In this document: piece after piece, positions 19,471 through 28,368 of the stretch
Layout: the number at the start of each line of letters is the position of its first letter
Position numbering within the stretch: the first letter of the stretch is position 1
From: Methanoregulaceae archaeon
GTDB lineage: Archaea; Halobacteriota; Methanomicrobia; Methanomicrobiales; Methanospirillaceae
NCBI GenBank assembly: GCA_015660965.1
Contig: JACTVG010000002.1
Location: forward strand, 62,001 to 126,000
DNA: 64,000 nucleotides
Reading direction: 5' to 3'
The notes under the pieces: model-generated
Told to the model about the DNA's origin: nothing
What the model saw: the letters and a program-made list of their open reading frames with translations, nothing else
Databases searched by the model: none
Made by a program: the position numbers and the translations under genes

Positions 19471-20223
19471 ATGGACAAAATAATTAAAATCACAGTAGGG
19501 TTATTTATTGTCATTTTTGTGCTTTTCGTGTCGGTTATATCATATAATACATTTATCAAATATTCATTCGAATCGTCGTTAGAAAGTACATATAATTATA
19601 AATGTATTATTTCGACAGATACTGCCCTCACAAATGTCACCCTCTTCATACCCATACCTGTTAATAATGGGGGATACTCTCCAATTGTAGAACATTTTAG
19701 TATGAAAGATGTTAAGGGAATTCCAGGTGAATGGAAAACTACTCTCCTTGGTTCAAATAAAGGAACCATGGTGAAAATTCAAGCTTCGATAATCAAACCT
19801 GTAAATAATTCGATAAATAGCAACGAATACCGATTTGAATTCTCAATAAATGAAAAAGCAGGACATGTGATTGATACTCAGAAACCTCAGGACAATGATA
19901 TCGTTTTTCGCCCATTACGAGATCTAAAGGTTATAAATTGTCCAAGTACATCACTTGGGGGTATCTGTTATAATTTCCAGAGTTCGATCTATGCAGATTA
20001 TTCAACCACCCCAAATGCGAGAATAAGTATCGATTCGGATATTGTCGGTAAAAATGAATGGGCAATTTTTAACCCTGCCTCTAATGAATACAGAACCTCA
20101 ATTAGTATGTTGAGTTTTGGAGAGAACCATGGATGGGTTGTAACAAACGGATCTTTGGAAACCAACATCGGTTCTAAATTCCCATTCCTATTTTTTACAA
20201 GTATAGGACCTGAGGCTTCTTAA
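19471..20223 (+). CDS. Hypothetical membrane-anchored extracellular protein
   Basis: 250 residues. One N-terminal hydrophobic segment (about residues 7-27) is followed by a long beta-rich, polar domain with many Asn/Ser/Thr and potential N-glycosylation sites (NVT, NNS). It looks like a signal-anchored surface protein. GAGGTGA lies five bases before the ATG, a strong ribosome-binding site. I recognise no family. An in-frame cysteine pair (CPSTSLGGIC) could form a disulfide outside the cell. Confidence 0.7.
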   Translation: MDKIIKITVGLFIVIFVLFVSVISYNTFIKYSFESSLESTYNYKCIISTDTALTNVTLFIPIPVNNGGYSPIVEHFSMKDVKGIPGEWKTTLLGSNKGTMVKIQASIIKPVNNSINSNEYRFEFSINEKAGHVIDTQKPQDNDIVFRPLRDLKVINCPSTSLGGICYNFQSSIYADYSTTPNARISIDSDIVGKNEWAIFNPASNEYRTSISMLSFGENHGWVVTNGSLETNIGSKFPFLFFTSIGPEAS

Positions 20224-20309
20224 AAATTCTAGAACCAAATTATATTCAAAACACTTAATTTTTTCTTAAATTGTTTTGCAACTCTAAAATTTAATTAAAA
20301 CCGAATTGA

Positions 20310-20394
20310 TGCGAGGGAAGGGATTTGAACCCTCGAACACCTGCGTGACTAGCCCCTCAAGCTAGCGCCTTTGACCTGGCTTGGCAACCCTCGC
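20310..20394 (-). tRNA. tRNA-Leu (anticodon GAG)
   Basis: Minus-strand cloverleaf with acceptor GCGAGGG/CCCTCGC and discriminator A. The anticodon arm is CTAGC-TTGAGGG-GCTAG, placing GAG in the loop. A long variable arm (TCACGCAGGTGTTCGA region) and a T arm with GGTTCAAATCC confirm a class II leucine tRNA. CCA is not encoded. No intron is seen. Confidence 0.95.
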
Positions 20395-20577
20395 CCGTGC
20401 CATAACAAAGATGTTGTCTATGTTAAAGAAATTTATGTAATATATGATTTTACGTCAATGATATAATCACGACAGTGATAGAACATAAAACTTGGCAAAA
20501 CTGAAAAATTTTTTAATATAGTGTTAAGGTAGGCCATCGATGGAATTAGAATGACCGATAAACAACATAGATGTATA

Positions 20578-20585
20578 TTTATATA
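20578..20585 (+). promoter_or_regulatory. TATA-box promoter for the ACT-domain regulator
   Basis: TTTATATA is centred about 25 bases before the ATG at 20606. This fits transcription beginning at that ATG and argues for it rather than the GTG at 20597 as the start codon. Confidence 0.5.
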
Positions 20586-20605
20586 CCTCATACCCAGTGC
20601 TTTGT

Positions 20606-21106
20606 ATGTGGTCTGACATCATTCATGAATTCGCGGATTCGCCTTCTCAAAGTCGTGTAGTTCGTTTCCTTCTTGAGAACGGATTTGGTGTCAATAAAGA
20701 GGGAAGGATCAGTTGTAATGGAATCGAGATTCCAGCAACAGCTATTGCAAAGGCAATTGGATCTGATCGTAGGGTTGTAGATTCGACGGCACATCGAATC
20801 CTTAACCACCCCGCATTTCGAGAGGTATTCATCAATATGCGTGCTACACCTGACATAAGTCACATTGCAGAAGCACTTGGTTATTCTGTAATTACCGTTC
20901 TACCTAAAAATGCAAGTGAACGTGGCATTGTTGGAGCAACAGTAAAAGTATTGAGTGATCATTTCCTTTCAATAAGACAAATTTTTGTAACCGACCCTCA
21001 ATTTTCTGAAGAACCAAAACTGGTAATCGTCGTTGAAGAATCCCTGCCGCCAGGAATAGTTGAAACAATACGTGCTCTGCCTCAGGTAAAACAAGTAATA
21101 ATCTAA
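20606..21106 (+). CDS. Predicted regulator with HTH and ACT domains
   Basis: About 166 residues from ATG 20606. The N-terminal half contains a helix-turn-helix region (ATAIAKAIGSDRRVVDSTAHR, about residues 45-65; AIAKAIGSDRRVV is its core). The C-terminal half is an ACT-like domain beginning near YSVITVLPKNASERGIVG. This arrangement matches the archaeal family annotated as regulators of amino-acid metabolism containing an ACT domain. The ligand is unknown. It converges with the HD-domain gene, three bases between the stops. Confidence 0.82.
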   Translation: MWSDIIHEFADSPSQSRVVRFLLENGFGVNKEGRISCNGIEIPATAIAKAIGSDRRVVDSTAHRILNHPAFREVFINMRATPDISHIAEALGYSVITVLPKNASERGIVGATVKVLSDHFLSIRQIFVTDPQFSEEPKLVIVVEESLPPGIVETIRALPQVKQVII

Positions 21107-21109
21107 TTT

Positions 21110-21625
21110 TTAAAAAAAATCATTTTTCTTTTTGCATAATATTTCCACATCTAGCGCGAGGCAATACATTCTGTGACGGACCTTTCTGTTGAGATGGATA
21201 GCGGAGTAAAGCGCTTCATGAATAGTACCCTTTTTTTTATTATCAATTAGATTATCTGCATGAGCAACAATTTTCTCTTCTAGGGTTTTTGGGATACATT
21301 CACGAGGTAACAGACCAAGAAGCGTGCATTCATCCGCACTTAGTCCAGCACCCGTATGTCGCTCAACAATTCGTGCTACAGGTTCTGGGATACCAATTGA
21401 TCGGCAATAATCGGCACCTGCCTGCGCATGATGGATGGAGTGAGTAATACCGCGCCCGATATCATGGAGCATTGATCCAACCTCAAGTAAATTGTAGTCA
21501 ATTAAAGTGTTATTTGTTGCAATATCAAGCGCACACTCTGTCACGGCTCTGCAGTGCTCAATGACACTATTACTACAACCAGCATCTCGCAAAATTATCT
21601 CGTATTTATTACGAGGACTGAGCAT
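21110..21625 (-). CDS. HD-superfamily (HDIG) hydrolase
   Basis: 171 residues. The metal site is marked by HCRAVTECALDIA, then MLHDIGRG (the HD doublet), HSIHHAQAG and IVERHTGAG. Such small archaeal HD proteins are probably phosphohydrolases of nucleotides or of 2',3'-cyclic phosphates. Substrate unknown. It overlaps the tfe gene by 17 bases and is the last gene of the trm56/ATP-grasp/tfe/HD run. Confidence 0.87.
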   Translation of the reverse strand: MLSPRNKYEIILRDAGCSNSVIEHCRAVTECALDIATNNTLIDYNLLEVGSMLHDIGRGITHSIHHAQAGADYCRSIGIPEPVARIVERHTGAGLSADECTLLGLLPRECIPKTLEEKIVAHADNLIDNKKKGTIHEALYSAIHLNRKVRHRMYCLALDVEILCKKKNDFF

Positions 21626-22139
21626 GACCTAACGATTCTTTTATACTTTGGATCCGTTGTTTAAGGGCATTTAAAAGTGCATCATTATCAAAATGAGTGA
21701 TAGGGTTGTCGCATTCGGGACACTTAAACTCATTATCAATTGCTTTGGTGAATGTATAGATGATGCCGCATTCCTTGCAGATATAAAAATCATTTTCTTC
21801 TTCAAATTTTTCACGACGTTCTAATTTATCTAGCACAAGGTTAAGATCTTGTCGTATTGCATCATTGATTTTATCGATACGAAGTTGCCAAAGATAAGTA
21901 AGCCAACCAGTTTCATTATTTTTTATTCGGTGATATTCCGCGAGACGTTTTTCATATAGTGTGTATAACGAGTGTCTCACTGAGTTCAAGTTAATACCAG
22001 TCTTTGCTGCAAGATCTTCATCGCTGTGCTCTCCTTTTGCAGGAAACCGTTTCAGGAGCTCAATCCCTTCGTCACCAATTAATCTATGAAGATATGCATG
22101 GATCGCTGAGTCCTCAAGTATTTCATCCGCGGAATTCAT
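21609..22139 (-). CDS. tfe: Transcription initiation factor E, alpha subunit
   Basis: 176 residues. An N-terminal extended winged helix (about 10-90; DEDLAAKTGINLNSVRHSLY is the HTH region) is followed by a zinc ribbon with CKECG and CPECD. TFE stabilises the open promoter complex with TBP, TFB and RNA polymerase. Its ATG overlaps the upstream stop as TAATG, so translation is coupled to the ATP-grasp gene. Confidence 0.95.
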   Translation of the reverse strand: MNSADEILEDSAIHAYLHRLIGDEGIELLKRFPAKGEHSDEDLAAKTGINLNSVRHSLYTLYEKRLAEYHRIKNNETGWLTYLWQLRIDKINDAIRQDLNLVLDKLERREKFEEENDFYICKECGIIYTFTKAIDNEFKCPECDNPITHFDNDALLNALKQRIQSIKESLGHAQSS

Positions 22140-23212
22140 TACCGTAAATATTGTTGAACTGTTTTAATATTCTTATCCAGAAGCATAAGTGCATCATGCC
22201 TACTTGAACCCCAACCGTACACACTTATAATTGCGTGATCTTTTTCGAAAAAAGTGTCCGGCCAAGGAATATCAGAACTAATAGAATGGAAACGTTTGAG
22301 ATTCACATGGACATTTATATCTTGGTCTGCAAATAAAATGTTTCGAGCTGCAAATATGATAGGTTCAGGTGCCGCATTTGGCAAAATTCCTCTATAGGCG
22401 TCCATGTGACATTGAAATACATTAAATCCGGTTGCCTTTTCAATAGTGTCAACTGTAGCTTGAAAACGGGGGTTTATCTCGATTGTATAAGCGTCTTTTC
22501 CTACCACAAAATCAATACCGACTGTACCTACACATCCACTTGAAGCTGCAATTCTCTCAGCGACAGACACCATTTGCTGTTTAAGTGCGTGGTTAAATGG
22601 TGTTACCGAACCTGAAAACCCGAATTTTGAGATACCTTGTCCCCGTAATATCTGCTCGTTCACTGCGATTGCACGAGCTTGATATCCATCTGCAACACAA
22701 CAGACACTTGATGGAACACCTTCAATCACTTTTTGCAAGAGATATGGAGTATCTGGGTAGAGTTCTTTCCATGCGGTAATATCCGTCTCATTCTTTACAA
22801 TGGTATTCCGCCACCCACCAGCACCACGACGCGGTTTTATCATTGCAGGGAATTCTCCCTGTCTAACAAGTCCTGCGACAGGTACTTTTAACTCTTCAAA
22901 AAATTGTTGCATCTCCAGTTTATCCAGGAACTTTACTACCACCTTTTTTGATGTGCCACAAATAGGGATGGTTGTTTTTAGGTCTTCTGCACCACTTGTG
23001 ACAACAAGGAGATCGAACTTATGACGATGACACATCTCCTCAATTGCATTCGGGAGATCTTCCAGATCATCAAATTTTATCCTGTCTTGAGTATACCAAC
23101 TTAAATCTTGGTCGCAGAAGTGGTCGACCGCATATACAGGATAGCCTGCATGAAATGCAGATTCTGCAACATGTCGTGTTGCAAAACCAGCTATAAGGAC
23201 ACGACCTTTCAC
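22139..23212 (-). CDS. ATP-grasp domain protein
   Basis: 357 residues. After a short Rossmann-like start ([20 protein letters not shown]) comes an ATP-grasp domain with [14 protein letters not shown] (ATP-binding Lys and Gly loop) and [15 protein letters not shown] near the C-terminus, the metal-binding Glu-x-Asn. Members of this group (COG2232-like) are predicted carboligases or amine ligases of unknown substrate in archaea. It overlaps Trm56 by four bases and TFE by one, so it is part of an information-processing operon, which may or may not reflect its function. Confidence 0.82.
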   Translation of the reverse strand: MKGRVLIAGFATRHVAESAFHAGYPVYAVDHFCDQDLSWYTQDRIKFDDLEDLPNAIEEMCHRHKFDLLVVTSGAEDLKTTIPICGTSKKVVVKFLDKLEMQQFFEELKVPVAGLVRQGEFPAMIKPRRGAGGWRNTIVKNETDITAWKELYPDTPYLLQKVIEGVPSSVCCVADGYQARAIAVNEQILRGQGISKFGFSGSVTPFNHALKQQMVSVAERIAASSGCVGTVGIDFVVGKDAYTIEINPRFQATVDTIEKATGFNVFQCHMDAYRGILPNAAPEPIIFAARNILFADQDINVHVNLKRFHSISSDIPWPDTFFEKDHAIISVYGWGSSRHDALMLLDKNIKTVQQYLR

Positions 23213-23733
23213 AACTCCTCCGTCAATTTCCCTTCTTTAGATGGAATGATCCGAATCTTGGCATCGGGATATTTATTTTTTAATTCCTTTCCTGAAAAAA
23301 GGTGATCAAGAAATATAGCCAGACTCGAAATTTCGGAATGGGGCTGACTAGTAATCGCTACATTATAATCAGCAAGTCCAAAAACCTCACCTGGGACCTT
23401 CTCAGCGCCAACAATAATTAATATCTTATCCTCTTGTTTAATCTCTTCAATTACATCCAGAAGGTTTAAACCGTACATCGTGAGATGAACGACAATACCT
23501 CTATTATCTTTCCAGTTTTGAATGCAATGTCGCCATTTGATCTTGTCCTGACAGAAAAACGAACCACCCCATCGCTCAACGACATCTGTAATACTGTGAA
23601 CAACTCCGTGATCTGTTGCAGCAAGATACATCCCATCAGCTCCAAATGCCCGGGCAGTTAGCCCAACATGTGTGGTAACTCTTTGATCACGTTCAGGGCG
23701 ATGTCCGATCCGAAGGACAGCAACACGAGTCAC
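23209..23733 (-). CDS. trm56: tRNA (cytidine(56)-2'-O)-methyltransferase
   Basis: 174 residues. The start [20 protein letters not shown] is diagnostic of Trm56. The SPOUT fold is shown by [13 protein letters not shown] and [18 protein letters not shown], with a knotted C-terminal SAM site near [13 protein letters not shown]. It methylates the 2'-OH of C56 in the T loop of archaeal tRNAs. It is co-oriented with the HTH gene upstream, three bases apart, and overlaps the ATP-grasp gene. Confidence 0.93.
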   Translation of the reverse strand: MTRVAVLRIGHRPERDQRVTTHVGLTARAFGADGMYLAATDHGVVHSITDVVERWGGSFFCQDKIKWRHCIQNWKDNRGIVVHLTMYGLNLLDVIEEIKQEDKILIIVGAEKVPGEVFGLADYNVAITSQPHSEISSLAIFLDHLFSGKELKNKYPDAKIRIIPSKEGKLTEEL

Positions 23734-23736
23734 ACA

Positions 23737-24012
23737 TTATTCCTTCTTCTTAGTTTTGATAATTCCATTTTCAACTATGTATTGAAGGTTCGGATCATAA
23801 ACCGCCTGACATTTAATTAATGAGTCTCCAATGGATAGTACTCTTATTTTACCTTCATTAAAATCTATTAAATTTTTTTTTTCAAGACGAATAAGAGATG
23901 TTAAAACAGTGGAAGAATCTAATTGGCTTTGTACGGTTAGATCCTCCAGTGTTGTTGAGTCCTTTTGTACGATGAGATGGTAGATGAACCAATCGATATC
24001 TTCTTCTTTCAC
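23737..24012 (-). CDS. Small winged-helix protein
   Basis: 91 residues. TLEDLTVQSQLDSSTVLTSL reads as a helix-turn-helix (about residues 20-40), followed by a wing-like RLEKKNLIDFNEGKIRVL. This is the DNA-binding pattern of archaeal winged-helix proteins. It lies three bases upstream of trm56 and is probably its first cistron. Target unknown. Confidence 0.75.
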   Translation of the reverse strand: MKEEDIDWFIYHLIVQKDSTTLEDLTVQSQLDSSTVLTSLIRLEKKNLIDFNEGKIRVLSIGDSLIKCQAVYDPNLQYIVENGIIKTKKKE

Positions 24013-24107
24013 TGGTAATCATTCCCCACTCACTTGAATATAGTTTTTGTCTACTTCTAAAATTTAAGTAAATAACTTTTTTTTATTTATAGATTCATCT
24101 GAGATGG

Positions 24108-24518
24108 ATGGGTTTGTCCGAACACATAATTAAGTATCAGAATGTAGTTGCAATTGCTGATCAGATTCTTGATGAATGCGAAGAAAATGTGTGTCTGCTT
24201 TCAGAAAAGCTAGATAAACTTAACCCTTTAATTCGTAACGAATTACTACTATCTGATTTATTAAATGCTTATCAGGTATTCTACTATTTTTTTCGTGAGA
24301 TACCAAATGAACTCCTGATGGAACGGTTGACGTTATTGCCGGCATCAGATCTCCTTTCAGGTATTTTTATTGATGAAATTGAGTTGTTTGAAATTCAGTT
24401 TAAGATCGAAAACATGGAACCGGTTATTGTTGTCAGTGATGGTGTACAAATTCTTACTTCATTCAAAGGAAGAACTGCGTTCCATGATTCTCAAGTTTAT
24501 GTCACTTCAATACTATAA
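24108..24518 (+). CDS. Hypothetical protein
   Basis: 136 residues, acidic and mostly helical in the first 80 residues (LSEHIIKYQNVVAIADQIL onwards), then beta-like. No cysteine cluster, no membrane segment, no motif I recognise. The reading frame overlaps the 3' end of the UPF0280 gene by six bases on the opposite strand. It has its own intergenic promoter region (24013-24107), which is A+T-rich. Confidence 0.6.
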   Translation: MGLSEHIIKYQNVVAIADQILDECEENVCLLSEKLDKLNPLIRNELLLSDLLNAYQVFYYFFREIPNELLMERLTLLPASDLLSGIFIDEIELFEIQFKIENMEPVIVVSDGVQILTSFKGRTAFHDSQVYVTSIL

Positions 24519-25226
24519 CCTATCACCAGCGCTGATAAGTTGTTCGTCAACAATGGCGTTAACAAGTGAGGGAAGATCCCCCCATCGTTCGATATGATCA
24601 CCAAGAACTGCAAACACTCCCAATACTTCTTCTGGGTTAAGCCTTGATAGGACCGATGGATCATTAATCCTGATATCATTGCATATCCTTGTGGCCCATG
24701 CATCGGCTAGAGCAACATCATGTGAAAAAACTGTGACTGCATCGGCAACACCCAACGAAATAGATGGACCAACAGTGGCAGATGAGGTACAAATGCCTAA
24801 AATTTTTTCTTGTGGTTGCACGACAAACGCAATTTTATCTGAGACCTTAGCTGTTCCAGCATGAAGTCCAACCAGTATTTTTCTATCACTTATGATTGCA
24901 ATGTCACCCCCATTATCTATCACACCAAAATTCGCACCACTTTCCTTCATCTTTTCAACTCCTGCCCACGCGATTGCTCCAGCCACAGCAGCCATCGGTC
25001 CGACATTTGCTTTTTTTGTTGCCTGAGTCATACGCTGAATAATTAACTCATCAGAATCTGCCTCATATGGATCAAATGTTGTCTTGAAAAAAGGATCGTG
25101 AGCTATATATCGCTCTAGAGTCTGCCGTGCGGTGAGAATTCCTTTTTTTGCCGCCACAATATGTTTTTTTTCATCAGCAAGGATCGTGGCAATTGTTTCT
25201 CGGAAAAAGAACCGCTCACGGATCAT
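24513..25226 (-). CDS. UPF0280 (ApbE-like) protein of the homocysteine operon
   Basis: About 237 residues from ATG 25226, which overlaps the ferredoxin stop as ATGA. The pattern MIRERFFFRETIATILAD starts the family, and NVGPMAAVAGAIAWAG with IDNGGDIAI is its ApbE-like flavin-transferase-related core. In methanogens such COG2122 proteins are associated with the pathway that forms homocysteine from aspartate semialdehyde. The third gene of this operon. Biochemical role is not settled. Confidence 0.85.
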   Translation of the reverse strand: MIRERFFFRETIATILADEKKHIVAAKKGILTARQTLERYIAHDPFFKTTFDPYEADSDELIIQRMTQATKKANVGPMAAVAGAIAWAGVEKMKESGANFGVIDNGGDIAIISDRKILVGLHAGTAKVSDKIAFVVQPQEKILGICTSSATVGPSISLGVADAVTVFSHDVALADAWATRICNDIRINDPSVLSRLNPEEVLGVFAVLGDHIERWGDLPSLVNAIVDEQLISAGDRL

Positions 25227-25609
25227 AAAGGAATGGTTAGAGCTTGGTGTGGACAGGCCTCCACACACATACCGCATAGGATACAGCGTTCTTCCACGAC
25301 CTGCAATTTGAAATCAGCATCAAATGAAAAGACTTCACGAGGACAAACACTGATGCACGCCCCACAATCCACGCATTCAATTTCATTTAGACTCACTCCA
25401 TGTTCGAGAATCCTTACTTGCGCCCCGAGATCTGCCATTTTGTCCCGGACTAGCCAGCATGCATCGTCAGGAACGTCGATAAGTGCTTCCCCCTCAGATG
25501 AATCAATAATTGCCCGCTCAACCGTGATCAGAACACCTGTGTCTTTTACCACTTGGGCGATTATTGGTTTCTTTTCCTTACCACGGGAGTAATTTACTAG
25601 AAGTTTCAT
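25223..25609 (-). CDS. NIL-domain and 2x[4Fe-4S] ferredoxin of the homocysteine operon
   Basis: About 128 residues. ATG 25609 overlaps the upstream stop as ATGA and has GGGAGGTGG before it. An N-terminal NIL-type domain (about 1-75) is followed by two ferredoxin motifs, CVDCGACISVCP and CILCGMCVEACP. In Methanosarcina acetivorans the homologous MA1822 is needed with MA1821 for homocysteine synthesis from aspartate semialdehyde. The clusters probably supply electrons or a persulfide sulfur. Confidence 0.93.
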   Translation of the reverse strand: MKLLVNYSRGKEKKPIIAQVVKDTGVLITVERAIIDSSEGEALIDVPDDACWLVRDKMADLGAQVRILEHGVSLNEIECVDCGACISVCPREVFSFDADFKLQVVEERCILCGMCVEACPHQALTIPL

Positions 25610-27114
25610 TTTAACCACCTCCCGCCAAAAAGCTTACCTAAATCAATCGCAGTAAGCATACCAACTATACGATATTGTCCATCTACAACTGGAAGGGCAC
25701 TGATATTGTGTTGTTCAAGTTTCCGTACTGCAATATCTACCGCTTCATTGGGTGTTGTAGTGATAACTTTCTTCTTCATAATATCTCGAACAAGATTGGC
25801 TTTTTGTGGATTTACAACGGCTTTAGAGATATCAAATGTTGTTACAATTCCTACCAGTTTTCTTTCTTGATTGATAACTGGGAGATGGTTAGTTTCACCT
25901 TTAAGTAAATGTTGGGCTGCAGTTTTGATCTCTTCATTCTCCCTAATGCTGTCAACATTTGTATCCATGATATCCAGTACTCGTGGTCCTTGGATGGTTT
26001 CATGCATCGGTCGCACTTGTTTTATTGGATCGATTGGTCGAGTAGGAAGGCATAATTCCATCTTTTTATTATTAATCCAATCTTTGAGGGTCTCAGCGAC
26101 CAATCGTGCTCTGCGGAAGCTCGATAGGGAGGACGTCCTAATATCCTCACCATTCAAATTAACAATTCCATTGCGGAGTTCAGCATATGATACCTTTCGT
26201 AGTAAGGGACGGTTCCGGCTAGGTATACCGTAATCTAAAATATCGACACTAATATCTTCGTCTCGAACTGCAGTTGAGCGGACGATATCAATATCAATTA
26301 CTGGTAGTGGCACTCCCAAGCCGACATAAAGTGTTACTCCATATCCAAACATTGTAGCGGCTCGTAAAAAGTCCTGAGACATGTTTTTCATGTCTCCAGT
26401 TACCATCAGTGTTCCAAATCCACCTGCGGGTGAGTGTTGAGTACCTTCTCCAACGACCATTCCTTGTGCACCACAAAGAAAAATTGGAACACCGCTTCCT
26501 ATGAGACGAAACTTTGGGTCATTAGAAATTGGGTTAAGGAGGCCTGAACCTGAGAAGGTGATATTCCCACAATCAGGAAGTAAGGTTCCCATATATGTGT
26601 GCAAAGTTTTATCCGTCGTATTGATCGCTGCATTATATCTTTGATATGCATTGCGAGGGTTACACATGATAGCTTGATTGATGTTCTCTAACAGGAGTTC
26701 TGTTGTAATTGTACGGCGTGGATAACAGTCAGTTCCGTGTGATAGTGCTCGTAGTTCGACTGCCTTTCCTGCAACGAGATCCTCAATTACATGGGCCCCA
26801 CCATATTGATCCTCTCTTGTTGTCGATTGTTGAGTTGCACCGATATACGCATCGACAGCTGCAACACCTCCATATGCCTCAACATCATTTAACCAAATCC
26901 GTTCCATTCTAATTGGTGGCTCTGCATGTCCAAAATTAAGAAATGCACCTGAAGAGCACATTGCTCCGAATGTACCTGTGGTTACAACGTCAACTTCTTT
27001 TAATGCCCCCACCTCTCCAAGTTCGGCAACAATATTGGGCATCTCTTCTGCAGTAACAACTTTTGCATTGCCATCTCGTATTCGCTGATTGATTTGATTT
27101 ATAGATTTGCGCAT
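25606..27114 (-). CDS. Homocysteine biosynthesis protein (DUF39) with two CBS domains
   Basis: 502 residues. The first ~360 are the DUF39/COG1900 domain, opening with IRDGNAKVVTAEEMPNIV and containing GTFGAMCSSGAFLNFGH and GAQGMVVGEGTQHSPAGG. These hold the conserved cysteines (CSSG, LPDCGN). The last ~120 residues are a CBS pair (DIMDTNVDSIREN; DIMKKKVITTTPNEAV), which may sense adenosyl ligands. The family turns aspartate semialdehyde into homocysteine with sulfide. It heads a three-gene minus-strand operon with the ferredoxin and UPF0280 genes. Confidence 0.93.
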   Translation of the reverse strand: MRKSINQINQRIRDGNAKVVTAEEMPNIVAELGEVGALKEVDVVTTGTFGAMCSSGAFLNFGHAEPPIRMERIWLNDVEAYGGVAAVDAYIGATQQSTTREDQYGGAHVIEDLVAGKAVELRALSHGTDCYPRRTITTELLLENINQAIMCNPRNAYQRYNAAINTTDKTLHTYMGTLLPDCGNITFSGSGLLNPISNDPKFRLIGSGVPIFLCGAQGMVVGEGTQHSPAGGFGTLMVTGDMKNMSQDFLRAATMFGYGVTLYVGLGVPLPVIDIDIVRSTAVRDEDISVDILDYGIPSRNRPLLRKVSYAELRNGIVNLNGEDIRTSSLSSFRRARLVAETLKDWINNKKMELCLPTRPIDPIKQVRPMHETIQGPRVLDIMDTNVDSIRENEEIKTAAQHLLKGETNHLPVINQERKLVGIVTTFDISKAVVNPQKANLVRDIMKKKVITTTPNEAVDIAVRKLEQHNISALPVVDGQYRIVGMLTAIDLGKLFGGRWLK

Positions 27115-27215
27115 GCTCTGATATATCGTTTTAAGAATATTTAAACTATTTCTTATTACTCAAGGTAATATAATTATGAGTCAACGTCATTAATTCATCA
27201 TTCTCATATTCAAGT

Positions 27216-27923
27216 ATGAACCTGGGTACGTTTATTGAAGTAATGGAGCGTCTGGCGCCGCCATTTCTCGCAGACGACTTCGATCAGGGAAAGATTGGAC
27301 TTGTTGTCGAAGGGAGGTCACAGATTAATAAAATCTGTTGTGCACTAGATGTCACTTCTACGGTTATTGAACGAGCAGTAGATTTATCCGCAGATATGCT
27401 CGTAGTTCATCACACACCAATCTGGACACCTTTAACCCAACTGACTGGACTCACAGCCAAAATTATTAAAGCACTGTTCGCACGAGGAATAAACCTCTAT
27501 GTCATGCATTCAAATTTTGATCGTGCTGATGGCGGTGTCAATGATTCACTTTGTAAATTGTTGTCTCTTACTGATGTTACACCAATGTCTCTTGGACGAG
27601 TTGGATCGTGCAGTGTCTTACTAAATGAGCTATCGCATCGTCTTGGTGGAAATATTAGGGTTTGGGGGAATATGGAAAAACTAAAAAAACTAGCGGTGGT
27701 GGCCGGTAGTGGTTTTGACCCTAAACTAATGGATGAGGCAGTTGTTTTAGGTGCTGATGCCTTCTTATCAGCTGAAATGAAACATTCAGTTGCAAGAATT
27801 GCCCCTTTGCCATGTATTGAATCGACACATTATGCACTTGAAGCTCCTGCAATGAAAGATTTAGCACTAAGAATGGGTTGGGAATTTATTGATGATCCTC
27901 CAAAAATCCAATATCTCACATGA
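27216..27923 (+). CDS. Nif3-like dinuclear metal centre protein
   Basis: 235 residues. Metal ligands are visible in VVHHTPIW, MHSNFDRADGGVND and ESTHYALEAPAMKDLA, the characteristic Nif3/GTP cyclohydrolase I type 2 pattern. The biochemical role of this widespread family is poorly defined. The stop overlaps the next gene start as ATGA, so the SWIM protein is co-translated. Confidence 0.93.
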   Translation: MNLGTFIEVMERLAPPFLADDFDQGKIGLVVEGRSQINKICCALDVTSTVIERAVDLSADMLVVHHTPIWTPLTQLTGLTAKIIKALFARGINLYVMHSNFDRADGGVNDSLCKLLSLTDVTPMSLGRVGSCSVLLNELSHRLGGNIRVWGNMEKLKKLAVVAGSGFDPKLMDEAVVLGADAFLSAEMKHSVARIAPLPCIESTHYALEAPAMKDLALRMGWEFIDDPPKIQYLT

Positions 27924-28237
27924 CCGATGTAATACAACAATTATCAGAAAAGAAGGAAATCACTCCTCCAATAAGGGAAAATATTATTACCGTATTTGGA
28001 AAACGGGGTAGTAAAGCACTTGCAGCAATTGATGAACATCGTGTAAAAAAATATCTTGATTTTTTTGTTGTTGAAGGTGCAACTTCAGAATATATTATCG
28101 ATGAAGATTTTTGTACTTGTGGAGATTTTCTTTTCCGTGGAAGAGATTGCTGGCATATCCTCGCGGTTCGAATCGCAATTGCCTCTGTCGCTTATGTAAA
28201 TGTTGACACATGGTATCAAGACCGATGGAAAACCTAA
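27920..28237 (+). CDS. SWIM zinc-finger protein
   Basis: 105 residues. The C-terminal part has the SWIM motif: CTCGDFLFRGRDCWHILA, with a C-x-C then C-x-H. The start overlaps nif3 by four bases. SWIM domains bind DNA or protein; small archaeal members have unknown roles. No other motif is visible. Confidence 0.85.
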   Translation: MTDVIQQLSEKKEITPPIRENIITVFGKRGSKALAAIDEHRVKKYLDFFVVEGATSEYIIDEDFCTCGDFLFRGRDCWHILAVRIAIASVAYVNVDTWYQDRWKT

Positions 28238-28368
28238 GATGTTTACGGATCAATCTATTTGATTTTTTTATGTTAGATCTGTATTTACTAAATACAACTC
28301 ATTCTTCAAGGAAAAAGATACAATAAATACTCTCTGAAATGAAATATTTATAGAACACGTGGTTTTTC

